A stretch of DNA of 64,000 bases from Durusdinium trenchii (taxonomy: Eukaryota; Sar; Dinophyceae; Suessiales; Symbiodiniaceae). The notes under the pieces are model-generated. The model did no database searches and was not told the origin of the DNA. It worked only from the letters and a program-made list of their open reading frames with translations. The position numbers and the translations under genes were made by a program. Location: positions 1,309,716 through 1,373,715 of the forward strand of contig CAXAMN010003113.1 of assembly GCA_963970005.1 (NCBI GenBank), written 5' to 3'. This document shows, one piece after another, positions 50,101-62,100 of the stretch (positions are counted from its first letter, which is position 1; every line of letters starts with the position of its first letter).

Positions 50101-53100
50101 GGAACCTGCAGAAATCGCAGGGGCTGCACTCCGTCGTGTTGGCGGAAGCGGGGCCTTCTTTGATTGCACAGCTGCGAACCAAAAGCAAAGTTTGTTTTGG
50201 GGGAGATTTGTGTTTTGTTTGGTCTTGTTGTTTGGTCTTGTCTCTTTCCCCGATTGTCGACCCCTCTGTATCTCGTCCTGTTCATGTCGCTTCCCCGCGC
50301 ACAGCACAACATACGCGCGCGCGCACACGGTTCAGCAGTGCACCAGGGCAGTCACGGCATCCTTAGCTTCGTAGGGAGGTCAGGAGGCCTAGATGTATAG
50401 AGAGGCGCAAGGTCTGAAGTGAGTGAGTCGACTTGCAGCAGCTCAAAGTGTGCGATGCATGCATGCCGGGTTCAAAGGAAGCAGCGGACTTTGGACAGCT
50501 CCCCCTGGACTCTCGACCGACTTGACAGTTCTTGCAGCTATGGGTGGCCTGCTCCTTTGCCTTCTGGGTCAGGAGCAAGCCACCAAAACCAAAAACAATA
50601 TATGTTTGAACTCATGTGTTTTGCGCATGATTTTGGGCCTTTGCTCTTGGGAGTCAGGCCTGAATGAATGCATGTTTGTTTGTTTCGCACACCTGACCCT
50701 GTGCAGGACAGAGCGATGAGACCTTCGAGGACATTCGGCCTGCTGCTGCTGACGCCAAGTGGGAAGTCGTTCCACACACGCAGGAGCTGGACGCGTCCCC
50801 GGATTTGAGCACCACATGCCTCATGTGGCGCCGCGCGTTGGCTGTTTTCCGCCACATCCAAGAGTGGCGCCTGAGCTCCTAGAGCCTGCACTGGAACATG
50901 TTTGGGTCTGTGGGTATAACCCCTCAAATGAATGAAGATATATATATATATATAACCACCTGTTAAGTGCAAGGGTTTGTTTTTTAAGGGTTGGTATATA
51001 TGTTTGGATCCCAGACCCTACCCACCAGAGGCACCTATAAGTATAGTGGGCCAGGAGATGCCCTGAATCCATACCGGTCACAGCGACCAATCCTGTAGCC
51101 AGGAAAACTATGCCAGCTGAGTGGCTTTGGATTTGGCAATGTTTCCTTTGTTAAACAAACAGATAGGAGTTCAACGGTTGTGGCTTTGGAAGCAAACTCG
51201 AGTTGTGAGTTTTGGAGCAGTTGTGCGCGCAACACCAACACACACACACACACGCACACCCACCAAAATTTTCAAATTTGAAATTTTTTTTTCAAAAGTC
51301 TACCTTTTAATTTAATATTAAAAGGAACATTTTTGATTTTTTTTTCAAATTTGAAAATTTTTGCTGCGCAGGCTTTCTGCTCAATGTCTGTTTCCCAGAC
51401 TTTGGAGTAGATGTTTGTTCATTGGACTGGTGGGGCTAGACCTTGGCGTCCTTTGCTCTTTGTGAGTCAGGACCTGAGGACATAACATATTGCACATCTT
51501 GTCCTTCCGGTTTGTTTCTCCTTCCTGTCCCCTTTCTTGTTCTTCTCTTGCTGGGTCGATGTGTTTGTCTGTCTTTTGCCGGTTTTTGGGAGCACCGTAC
51601 AGGATGGCAAGTGCGATGCGCTCTCTCTTTTTTTTTGAGACAAAGAGAGAGAGATGAGCTGCAGCTCTTGCTTGGCGCTGCTCTCAGCTTTTCCACCCCT
51701 GAGTAGCTCCCTGTCTGTGAGGCCACTTGTCTTGAGTACCACTTGTCCTTGCCATGGCTGGTGCGAGCAAGGCTGCTGCGCCCAAGAAGCCTGCTGCTGG
51801 TAAGGCTGCTGCGCCCAAAAAGCCTGCTGGCAAAGCTGCTGCTAAAGCCAAGGCCAAGGCAGAGCCTGCTGCTGGGGCTAAAACGGGGCAAGTCGACTGA
51901 GGCCTTGGAGGTAGAAACCGTCTCCAGTGCTGCAGAGAAGATGCAGCTTCAGCAGCGTGTCTTGAACCTCATGAAGTACAGGGCCAACCACTCCAAGGAT
52001 GCAGAGAAGAAGTCACAGGCTCAGCAGTTTTTGGACATGTACTGGAGCAAGACAGCGGCTGAAAAGGAGGGCCTGCTCAAAGAGTTCGAAGCTGCTGGCG
52101 GCAAGAACAATACCCAGTGGCTCATGAGTGTGGAGAACCAACACACGGATGCTACGGAGTCCCGTGACAAGCTGCGCGAAGGTTTTTTTACAAGGACTCT
52201 TTTGAAACTAAACTCCCACAGCGGTCCCCACCCCCAAGACAGAAAAGAACATTTTTTGTTTGCTGCCCTGCCAGGAACCAGATTTTGGAGATGAACGCCT
52301 TCCAGCCGGACTCGATGACCTTTGAGCGCAAGGATTCTCTGGTGCAGCACCTAATTGCTGAGTCGGTCGAGAAGTTTGCCTTCAAAGCCGAGAAGAAAGA
52401 GCACCCTGAGGAGAAAGAGTTGGATAAGTTCATGTATGTCTTCTACGGTGGCAACTTTGTGGACCACTTAAAGCGAAAGAGTTGGCCACTTTCATGAAAG
52501 AGTTGGCCACTGGCTGTTGGCCTCAGACCAGATCAGACGGAAAGCCATTTGACGACACCGATGCCTGGAGGAAGAAGGCTTTGGGCTCTGCCATGCCTTT
52601 GCCCCGTGGGGTGCTGCTGGAAATCAAAGGTGATTGGTCAGCCCTCAAGTCTGTCTTTCGCTTCCCTGGCTGGCGCGACAAAACTGGCTGCTGCTATCGA
52701 TGTGATATGACGCCAGACCGCATTCGCGAAGTGGCCTCCAACTCCGACTGGCGACAGCCCAGCCACCGCCTCTGCCATGCTGATCTCTTGGTCAGGATGG
52801 TGGCTGATGGGAAATCGATTTCTCCAGCCTTCAACATTCCATTTGTCACCACCGAAACCTTCCAAATGGATTGGCTCCACACCACTGACTTGGGCATCTC
52901 CTTGGAATTCTTAGGGGGCATCTTGGCTTGGGCCTGCGATTACCTCGAGGGCAACCAAGCGCAAAAGTGCAGCGCTCTACACTTGCGTATGAAGGCCTAC
53001 TACAAGAGAACCTGCAAGACTTCTTGCTTGCTGGAGCTCAAGCCCACAATGATCTGGAAGCAGCCTGGCGCCTATGCCCGCTTGCGGGCGAAAGCCGGTG

Positions 53101-56100
53101 AAGCTAGGGACCTCATTGATTTCGCGGTCGAGGTCACAAACGAGCTCTTCAACCACACACAGCCTGCGGCCGCCACTGCAGCAGCAGCCGCCCTGCAGTT
53201 GCAGGTCTGCTACCAGCAGCTGAGCAAAGAGGCCTTTCACAGAGAACTTCTAGAACAGGCTGCCCTGCGCTTCGCCCTTCTCTATGTCGCGCTGGGTGAT
53301 TACTCCGCGGCTCATGGCTGGAAGACTTTTCCGGCCAAGCCAAAGCTGCACGCCTTTCTCGAACTTGTCCAGACTAGCACTCCGCCGTCTGCCTTCTGGA
53401 CATACACTGAGGAGTCATGGGGCGGTAGGATTGCACTCTTGGCCGAGCGCAGAGGTGGGGGAAGCACTGCAAAAGCAGTGGGGCTCTCTGTGTTTGACCG
53501 TTTTGCTGCACAGCACGATGTGCCGGAGCTCTGAAGTGGACTCTAACATGGAAAATATGTCGTTTCTCTTGCCAGTCAACATCCCTTAAATAAGGGCTTT
53601 TGGAACATCCCTTAAATAAGGACTATAGTCTCTAATTTAAAGCTTAAAGCTTTAAATAGAGGAGGTACCTTCTCTATTTTAAGGGGTTCAACCTCTAATT
53701 AGAGTCTATAGACCTTATTTAGAGGTTTTTCATTGAAAAAAAGACTATAGTCTTTAAATAAGGGTGGAACCTCTAAATAGAGACTTTTGGAAGATCAGGG
53801 CTGTTGTAGCCTGCTATGAACCTGGCGTACAGGAGGTATTCCGACTGCCGAGTCGGGGTTGCTGACTCTCGGTCGATGTGGCGCAGGTCTGGATCATTGT
53901 GGCCAAGTGCCACAACGCGCGTCTTGGCGCGCAAGGGGCCAACTCCCTTGGCCTTGTCCCTGTATGCCGCTCTGGCCTTGAGGATGCGGCGTTTGAGAAC
54001 AGGGTCTTGGTGCACTTCATCGGCTTCCTTCTGAGTGAGGGGCACCACTGAGCTGAACTGCTGCCAAGAGGTTTCTTCAGCTCTGGCTGACTCCACATAC
54101 TTGGCGAGGTCTTCAGGTGGGAGTGCCATGATGCTTTGCCAAGGGATCTCTTTGTCCAAGTCTTTGTCCAAGGCTTTCTGTTCCTGCCTTGTGCGTGCCT
54201 TCTCCAGCATGCCACCGCTGGACTTCGTCAGTGGTGTCTTGACTCCTTGACTTCCCAGGGTAATGTCATCGCATGAGATGTCGGAGTCACTGCTTTCGCC
54301 ATCACCGCAGTAGTCATCTGTCTTGCGGTAGGCCTTGAGGGCCTGATGGCATGCGAATGGCATCCTTATTTCATCGGATCCATCGCTGCAGGGTTCCTTC
54401 AACTGGATGCCCTCTGGTGTGTTCACCAGACTGGTGCTGTGCTGCTGCTGCTGCGGCGGGTCGGCCTGGTACCATAGTTCGGTGACCATGTCGGTGCGAC
54501 TTGGAAAACTGTGGCGCTCGCTGGCGTCGTAGGGTGCATCCCAGATTGTTTGGCCACTGGGATACAAAAGCACCCGTCTGTGCTGGATGCATCTCTGGGG
54601 AGGTCCATTGAGATGCGTGTCCTGGAGGGACTGTGATGTCAAGTCCCGACGGGCCCACACTTGAAGTGGGTTGCCTTCCGGTGTTGCTGCTTTGGCCATG
54701 TGCTCATAGCCGCGGAGGTGGTAGGAGTTGTCTCCAATGCGCCAATAATGGCTTGTGTGTTGTGCCACCAGTGCCTTGTGTGTCGGCTGGCTGGGAATCG
54801 GCTGTTCCATCTCGGAACTGCTCCTCTTCGAGGGGTGCTGAATGCCCAGTTCTGGCGGTGTGGTTGGAGCAATGTTCAAAAGGTGCTCCTGGCCTGGCGC
54901 TGCTTCTGGTAAGGCGTCCACGTCGATGACGTCTGGCTTCTCAGTCTGGGTGACAGCTGATGTGTCAGCTGGTACTGGTGTTGGGATAGGTTGTGGTTCC
55001 TGTCCTGTTGCTGTGCCTGTTGCATTGGATGGTGCATCTTCCAATGCTGGCGCCGGTGTTGTTGGCGCAAGTGAAGGCGTGCCTGGCCTTCTGTGTGTAG
55101 GCGTCCGTGACCGGTGTGGCCTGCGGACGGGCATGTTGACAGCGGGTTGCATCCACTGTTCTGGTGTCATGCCAAATCGGTTCTGGGTCTGGATGACGGT
55201 CTGCCTGTAGGTGGGTGAGTGTACGTTCACCCTCAGGTCAACCTGTGGTTGTAGATATGGGTCTGTCTGAACTGCTTCTTCCTGCTGCTCTTGTCCTGGC
55301 GTTGAACTTGTGGCACAAATTACTAGTAAAGGTAGTTCGGAGACAGGAATGTCTTCTGCCGTGGGCTCGATGGCGTCATAGCCAAGGGGCTGTTCTGGAT
55401 CATCTGGAGGCTCTGGAATGCTGTCGTCCTGAAGCAGTCCATTCTTCAGGTTCTGCTTCGAAGCCTTTGGCTGTTCTCAACTGGTGTGGTGCTACTCGGA
55501 CCGTGTTTGTTCCGGCCTGGAGCCAGTAGCTTTTGCCGTCGGGGTCTTGTCCCAAGAGCCTGGCGAGTTTGTATCCGCCACGCTTCTTTCCACTTCTGGC
55601 TGTCCATCTCCAGTATGCCACTATGCTGCCGATCTCGGGGATGTCAGCTGCTGATGGCTTAGTGTTGCGAAGGAGTGCACGGCGTAGTGAGCCGTCAATG
55701 GACATTGCTGCCAGATGTTGTTATGCTTCAACACGTAGTGCATCTGCTTGCATCTGTGTTTGTGATCGTGTCTGGCCTGTGATCAGGCCGTGCTTGTCGT
55801 TCAAAAGGCTCAGGCCTTGGCGTGGTATGCGGCCAAATGCTGCCACATATGGAGGACGGCCGGATGACCATGTGCATGAGTTCTTGGCTGTGGTGGCTGC
55901 AATGAGCACTTCATCCATGGCTTCTGGCCCAACTGCAGCTCGAGCGTCTGCGATGCGCTCGACCAAGCTTCTGAGTGTGGCGTTGTGCCTTTCTATCAAA
56001 CCAATCTTGTTGTGAGCCTCGGCGGGGATGTAGTCCATGAAGACTCCCTGCTCATCCATGTGGTCCTCGAAGGTGGACCTGAAGCTTCCATCTGCATCGG

Positions 56101-59100
56101 TTCTGATGCGGAGAGGGTAGCCGAAGTTGCGGCTCCATGAAGTCTGGAACTTGCGGGTGACTTCTTCTGGTGTGCGATCTGCCAGGAGTGTTGCCACGTG
56201 CAAGTGTGTTGTCTCACATATGATCCCCAAAACCAAGAAGTTGGTTGACTGGATGTCTCGGAGGTAGACGATGTCCATCTGCAGTCGGTCTCCGAATTGG
56301 CTGGAGCCATGCCACCTCGAGGATCTGGCTTGTTGGGTCCTCGGGTGCGATCAGTGTAAATGGATGAGTTCTTCACACCGTTCATTGCCAGCATCTTCGT
56401 GAGTTCTGTGGCATGTGGATGGCCCAGGTTCTTGTGGAGGCGACGAACTGCTGTCTTGACCTCAGCTGGTATATTCAAATCAGCTGGAAAGGTGATTTCC
56501 TCCGTGGGCTTTGCCAGTCTCCTGAGAGGATCATTCTCTTCTGCTGCTGCTTGTGATGCTGCTGCCTGTTCTGCTTGCGCTTGTTCAGGCTGTTCCGGTT
56601 GTGGCGCAATATGAGTGCCAAACATGAAGATGCCAACCTCGACTGGTTTTCTGAACCTTGCCTTGGGATGTCGTAGAAGTTGGAGGTCTTCTTCAATGAC
56701 CTCAATGGTGCCATCGTTGTACCTGAGAGCGGCTGCTCTGTGTGTGCGCGGTATGTGCGATGGAAACCGCCAGGTGATTGGCTGTTTGGAGATTTGCACT
56801 CTCTCCATGTGGTTCCACTCGCAAAGTCGGCTGACCTTGGCAAAGAGTGGATCAGACACTGGAAGAATAAAGCTCTTGTAGCGGGTCACTTGGAAGGTGG
56901 ACTCTGCCATGTCCAATGCTTCGGACCATGCTGGTGCTGCCGTGTTCATGTAGACATTGTATGTCTTGCCTGGTGGTGTGCTCCGGTCTGGGTATTGGGC
57001 TGTGAGCTGGTCTCGAACTCCTTGAAGGATTTGGTCGACCAGTCTAGGTGGGTAGACCTGTGACAAGGTCGTCTCCTTGCCTTCTAAGGGCACACATTGC
57101 TTGAGCTGCTCTGGCGGCAAACGCCTGGTGAGGCGGCGAAGCACCATGGGACAGTTGCCAAGAAAGCGATGTCCCTTCTTGATCATCTGGCCCTTGGAAT
57201 TGGTCGCTCCGTAGGCCCCAGCGTGGCATGCAGCAAACTCAACGTTCGGCAGCTTGAGAAGGTCTTGGATGTCCTTCTCGTTCCAAATCCTGCTGGTGAG
57301 AGGATTCTCCAACAGGAAGTATCTTCCGGCTGCAGCTTGCTTGTGGCACCATTTGCACACTGCTTTGAGCATCTTGCGTGCCTTGGCACGTCTCATCAAC
57401 AGCAGGATCTTTCGCCTGACGTAGTTGGTGTTATCTTGCAAAAGACACCAATCCTTGCAGTCGATGCCTTGGATGAGGATGAAAGGTGTGAGCTCATCCA
57501 ATGTCTGTTCAACCTGGAGCTGGTGAGTGGGCTTACTCAGGTCCCAACCGGTGTTGTAGTCCATAGGGTGTGCCGCTGTGAGGTGGTACTTGGGGCATCG
57601 CCTGGCGATGTTGGCGGCGCCTGCAAAAGTCTCCAGGATGTCGACCTTGGGTCGTTTGGCTCGCTGCTGAGGTATGTTCTGGAGGTCGGGCTGCTCATGG
57701 GCGGTCTGGTTCACCAGTGTGTGTTCGAGCTGGAGGACATGGTGTGTCTGCCTCACTGAGTTTCGAAGATCCCTTCGGCCTGCTGACGTGAGGTAGGCAC
57801 GAGAGCTGTTGTTGGTGCTCTCAATGGTGAAGATAGTGCGGCCTGTCCATGTCTTCTCAAGCTGGGTTGGAAAGATGGTGTCCCAGCAGTATGTGATGGT
57901 TTCAAATGTCCCATCCTCATAGTTGATCTCAGCCCGGCACTCCGATGCAAGGCAATGTTGAGGGATTGGGCATTGGACTCGGTTGAGGTCCATGAGGAGA
58001 ATTCTTGGGAGAACATGGCGCCGGATGCACTTGTTCTTGCATGTCTCCCAGTAGTCGTGGTCGTTGAGCTCATCCGTCAAATGCCCCTCCAATCCCATGT
58101 CTCCGGATCTGATGGATGGCGATCCGGGTCGTCCGGGTCGATCTGGTGCTTCATTCACACTCCTTCCATCATGTCGTTGAACTCCTCCTTGGTGTAGCCG
58201 GTGCCAAGGTAGCCACCTTCGCCCTCCGACTGGCTGAGGGCTGTGATGGATTGGCAGCTGAGGTGAACTGGTGGGCCTGGCTGTTCCTGCCGAAGCTGCT
58301 GGACTTCTTGGCAGTGGCCTTGCTCTTGGGGCTTGTAGCTGACAGCCTGCACATCTCTTCCGTTGTCAGGATGGTAGCCTGTGACGGCAATGGCAGCTGT
58401 GATGAGCTTGAGGACTTTGGTGAGTATACTGCCCAGGCCTCCTGCTCGTTGATCCATCTGAACCTCTGGTCGCACCTCTTGCATCGTGCGAACTTGCCGT
58501 GAGCATTTCCGTACCGTTGGAAGGCCGGATGTGAGCATGTCTTCGGAGAGGGCTTCGGCCTGGCCATCTTGAGGAGTTGCTGGCTCTTTTGCTCTTCCGC
58601 CTCGGTGGCGGTCAGCCATGAACGTGGACGAATGCCCACTCGCACCAAGCGGCTCATCATCTTGAACACGTTCAGCTCCAACATCAGGAGCCGGAGAAGG
58701 AAAGTCCTCCACCGGGTCAGCCATTCCGGTGGTTGTCTGGTGGACGACTGAGGCATGAGCGAGCGTAGGTGCGATCGAATTTGAGCCACTTTGAGAGATC
58801 GTGGCTTCCGGGTGGATGACAAGCTCAGGCGACGGCTTCGACCAAAATGAACTGTCAGTCAACTGATCCCAACAAATCATCTGTGAACACTGAGGTGGAA
58901 ATGCCGTGATACGTGCAACAATGTGACCATGCTTGCGAACCAAAGGAATTGAAACTCCAATCTTCACAAAATGCAAGACACAATGATGCAAATCAATGAT
59001 GCTGCCCAATTGTTCCAACAAAACTCTGCTTGCAAGAAACGGGATGTTCAATGGCAAAACGCTGACACCAACAATCACTCCCTGGGTCTCCTGACCTGGC

Positions 59101-62100
59101 AATGCAATGGGGAAGTAGCATCGCTCTGCTGCTTGCTGTGTTGTACCTGCACCGAACTGAAACTTGTCCGAGCAGTCTTCACGAACCGTCTGCATCCCGT
59201 GGTTCTGGAGGATTTTGGAGTGGGTGGTCATCCAACGTTCCCCTGTGCAAGACTTCTGGCAGGCAGTATCTAAAACCATGTATCCACTCAAATCGATGGC
59301 TTCCGTGATGTAAACAAAAGGGTTGGCATCATCCTCGACGAGGTTGGTGGGGAAGTTGTGAAAGGTCTCAGGCCCTGGTGGATCTTCATACTGATCTTCG
59401 TCCCCGAAGTTGACCACAAACGCTTTCTTTGGGTATGAGGTGGTAGTCGAGCAGGATGCTGACTGACCTGAAAACCTGGATTTGTCTTTCCCCTTCTGCT
59501 GGTTCTTCCCTGATCCCTTGGAAGTGCTGCTGCCCCCTTTGCTCGACACGGGGCAAATGCTGTCACCGGCCCAGTGTCCCATTGCACCGCAAGCCGCACA
59601 TGAAGACGACCGCTTTCGATCTTCGATCGACCGTCTGCCAGTGAACTTGCGTCCCAACACAGTCGCTTGCAGCTTCTTGGAAGTCACAGTGAGGACCTGT
59701 GCAAGGTTGTGCAATGCTTCATCTGCATCGTCCTGGGGCTCTGCTTCCTCCTGCTCGGGATCATCTTGTTCCTGTGGCTCCTCTGCTTCATAAAACTCTT
59801 CCGGGTCAACGTCCGGCAATTCCGGCTCAGCCTCATCTTCCTCAGCGACCTGCTCGGTCTGGTACACACGCTTCGGATAGGAAGGGTAGCCCTTCCCCTT
59901 CCCACGGTTGAAGGCTGATGCGGATGAGGGCACTGTTGATGTGGTTGAGCTCGAGTGCAATGAACCACTGTGCGACTTGCCGCTTGGCTTGTAACCTGAA
60001 GGCTGCTTGTTGCTATGCCAATTGTTGCTCTGAAAGATGGATGGTGTCTGCTTGAAATCCGGAAATTGAAGCTGCAAACTCTCAACAATTGCATCAAAAT
60101 CCAAACTGTTGTGGGCACCAATCAACACCAATCGTGACAACGATGGCTCAAGCTTGCAACGCTCCAAAAGTCTGTTGCCGCGGCTTTCTGAATCATACAT
60201 TGCACCTGCTGAAATGCCAACCGTCTGAAGATCTCGCTCGATCCTCTTGTACCTGTCGATGTACTGTCGAACTGATTCCTGCGGGGTTCGGTTCGAGCCA
60301 CCGTCTCATAGGCTGCAAGGAGGGACCTCTTCTGATACAGAACTTTCTGCTCCAATGGACCCTTCAAGCACGAGATGATGTACTCGACGCCCTCCTTCGA
60401 GTTCACCTTGGCGAGCGACATGTGTTCGCTTTCAGCCTCAGCTTCGCCAGTCAAACTGGCAAATCAAACCAGCCTCTGCACCTGTCAACTGGTTCTGCAC
60501 CTGAAGCCTCCAAACCTGAACACGACGTTCCCACTTCGAAAACGCTCGCAAATCTGAGCTGTTGTAACTCCAACGTGGAGGTGCCGGCGGTGTTCCGCCC
60601 TTCCACTTCACGCCAGGAATGGGGCCACGGCGACTGTCCCAGCTACCCTGCGAAGCACGATCGGATCCGCGCTTCTCATCAAGCAGCTGTCGCATGACCT
60701 CCAACAACTCATTTGAACTCTTTGCAACTGTACCAACTGTTGTACCTGGCAACCTTGAAGGCATAGGCAATCTCGATGGGGATGGTCTCTCAACATTCGA
60801 TCCTGCAGCCGATGGAGCCCTGGGGCTAGCGACATCCGGTTGTGGCGGCTGAGGATCAACAACACTGCGGTTTCTCCTTCTTCGACGTCTTGAGGAGGTG
60901 GTCGACTGCCGTTCGGACTCAACAACATTGGGCCAGCTGTAGGTCGACGAAGGCGCAACCACCGACGGATCATCCGTCGGCTCTTCACTCTCACCAGTCT
61001 CCCGCGCAGGAGGCGGCGTCTCAACTGCAGGCCTCCGGGCAGAAGGTGAAAGGACAGGATCGACGGGACTGCTGTCAACGTGCGGCACGTACAACCAAGT
61101 TCCTTCTGCTGTAGCTTGCCTTGTCGGCTCGGCAACGTTGTAAAACTCACCAAAACCGCAAGAAACACAACTGGAGCCAGGGACAATGCTCTGCTGTTGT
61201 ACAGGGGTATTGCACCGTAAACAACGCATCAACGGAGTTGGTGGGCTCGACGATGAAGGTTGGCCTGGATCATCAACTGAAGCGTACAGGCGTTCCAAAG
61301 CATCCAGCTCTTCCGGACCCCACTCGAAGCGGGAGGCTGAATCATCCTCAGAAAGCGGCGTGTACTGCTCCATGGCGCAGGCTCCGGCGCCAACTTACTT
61401 ACATGTGTGCATTGACATGCAAGTGAAGCGGACGCGAACGCTGGCTTTTCCGCCAAAGCTAAAGGTCAATGGCTCTGTGCGCACCTAGGCCGATATGGCC
61501 GCCGGGACATCAGTCCCATGACATGCTATGCGAACGGTCCTGCACAGCAAACTTCACACTGGGGTCATTTTTGTTTATGGATGTGTACGATGTTTGAATG
61601 AATTTGGTCATATCGATTTCATTTAGAACAATGGACAGTTATACTAAAAAACAATATATGAACATTGTTAGATATATATATATATATTCTGAATATTGTT
61701 TTTGCCAGACTTGTCAGATCTCAATTCTAAAGTCAAAGGATGTTAAAGGATACAATACAATAGAAACAACAAGGTCTTAATCTCGCTTGGCAGCTTGCCA
61801 CACTTGAATCATAGGAGGATGTATACAGTATTGCGGTTCACACCCCTGCTGCAAAGAGAAACTCTTCTTCTTCACGTCTATAACCAATCACCCAAACAAA
61901 TTATAAAGCAGCAGGTACTGCAAGCCCTACAAGCCCCGAATCGAGCCACCCCTATGCTTTGTTCATGTTCAATTCCACCATCTCGACAGGTCCTGAGGAT
62001 TCTCAATGGCCACAATAATGCCTGGGGTCATTGGACACACCAGACCACGGACTACACCCACTTATCTACAACCATCACTTGCTCTTGTGGGTCATCAGGT

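Larger units (their letters stand above)
48951..53800 (+). mobile_element. DNA transposon (CACTA/CMC-like candidate) nested in copia RT
   Basis: 4850 bp with perfect 26-bp terminal inverted repeats starting CCCTGATCTTCCAAAAGTCT. It is flanked by CT on both sides, a 2-bp target duplication. Removing it restores the copia RT frame (GYN joined to RMLVNND). Both ends carry subterminal AT-rich repeats with the palindrome GACTATAGTC. Plus-strand genes inside: a Cys-motif ORF, a Lys/Ala-rich accessory ORF and a candidate DDE transposase. The short TSD, subterminal repeats and transposase style fit the CMC group, but the termini are not CACTA, so the class is provisional. Confidence 0.88.
47551..61560 (-). 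mobile_element. Ty1/copia-type LTR retrotransposon, with a nested DNA transposon
   Basis: Bounded by two identical 167-bp LTRs and transcribed in the same direction as its host gene. Without the nested insert it is about 9.16 kb. Domain order on the minus strand is gag, protease, methyltransferase-like domain, integrase, reverse transcriptase, RNase H; integrase before RT defines copia. The coding region has apparent frameshifts in gag (near 60445 and 60285), before integrase (near 56295), in RNase H (near 48200 and 47890), and an in-frame TAA after integrase (55718-55720), besides the insertion. Flanks read ACCCC before the 5' LTR and ACCCA after the 3' LTR (element orientation), an imperfect candidate 5-bp target duplication. 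The copy looks unable to move by itself unless some indels are sequencing errors. Confidence 0.93.
46884..61992 (-). other. intron 3 of the SA gene, GA-AG type, 15.1 kb, hosting nested mobile elements
   Basis: The exon upstream ends CCTCAG and the intron starts GACCTG; it ends TTGAAG before GACATC. The joined reading is [13 protein letters not shown], as in all uS2 proteins, so the intron is required. Outside the retrotransposon it has about 430 bp on the 3' side and about 660 bp on the 5' side (46884-47550 and 61561-61992) with no gene seen. The TA run at about 61672-61687 is simple sequence. Confidence 0.9.

Noticed and set aside
49293..50312. 339-codon minus frame inside the DNA transposon
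   Set aside because: Mirror of the plus-strand Cys-motif ORF; it lacks motifs and has unnatural composition.
47551..61560. CRISPR-like or bacterial origin for the repeat-rich 47-62 kb block
   Set aside because: The repeats are two LTRs and two TIRs with retrotransposon and transposase coding between them, and the flanks are spliced eukaryotic exons.
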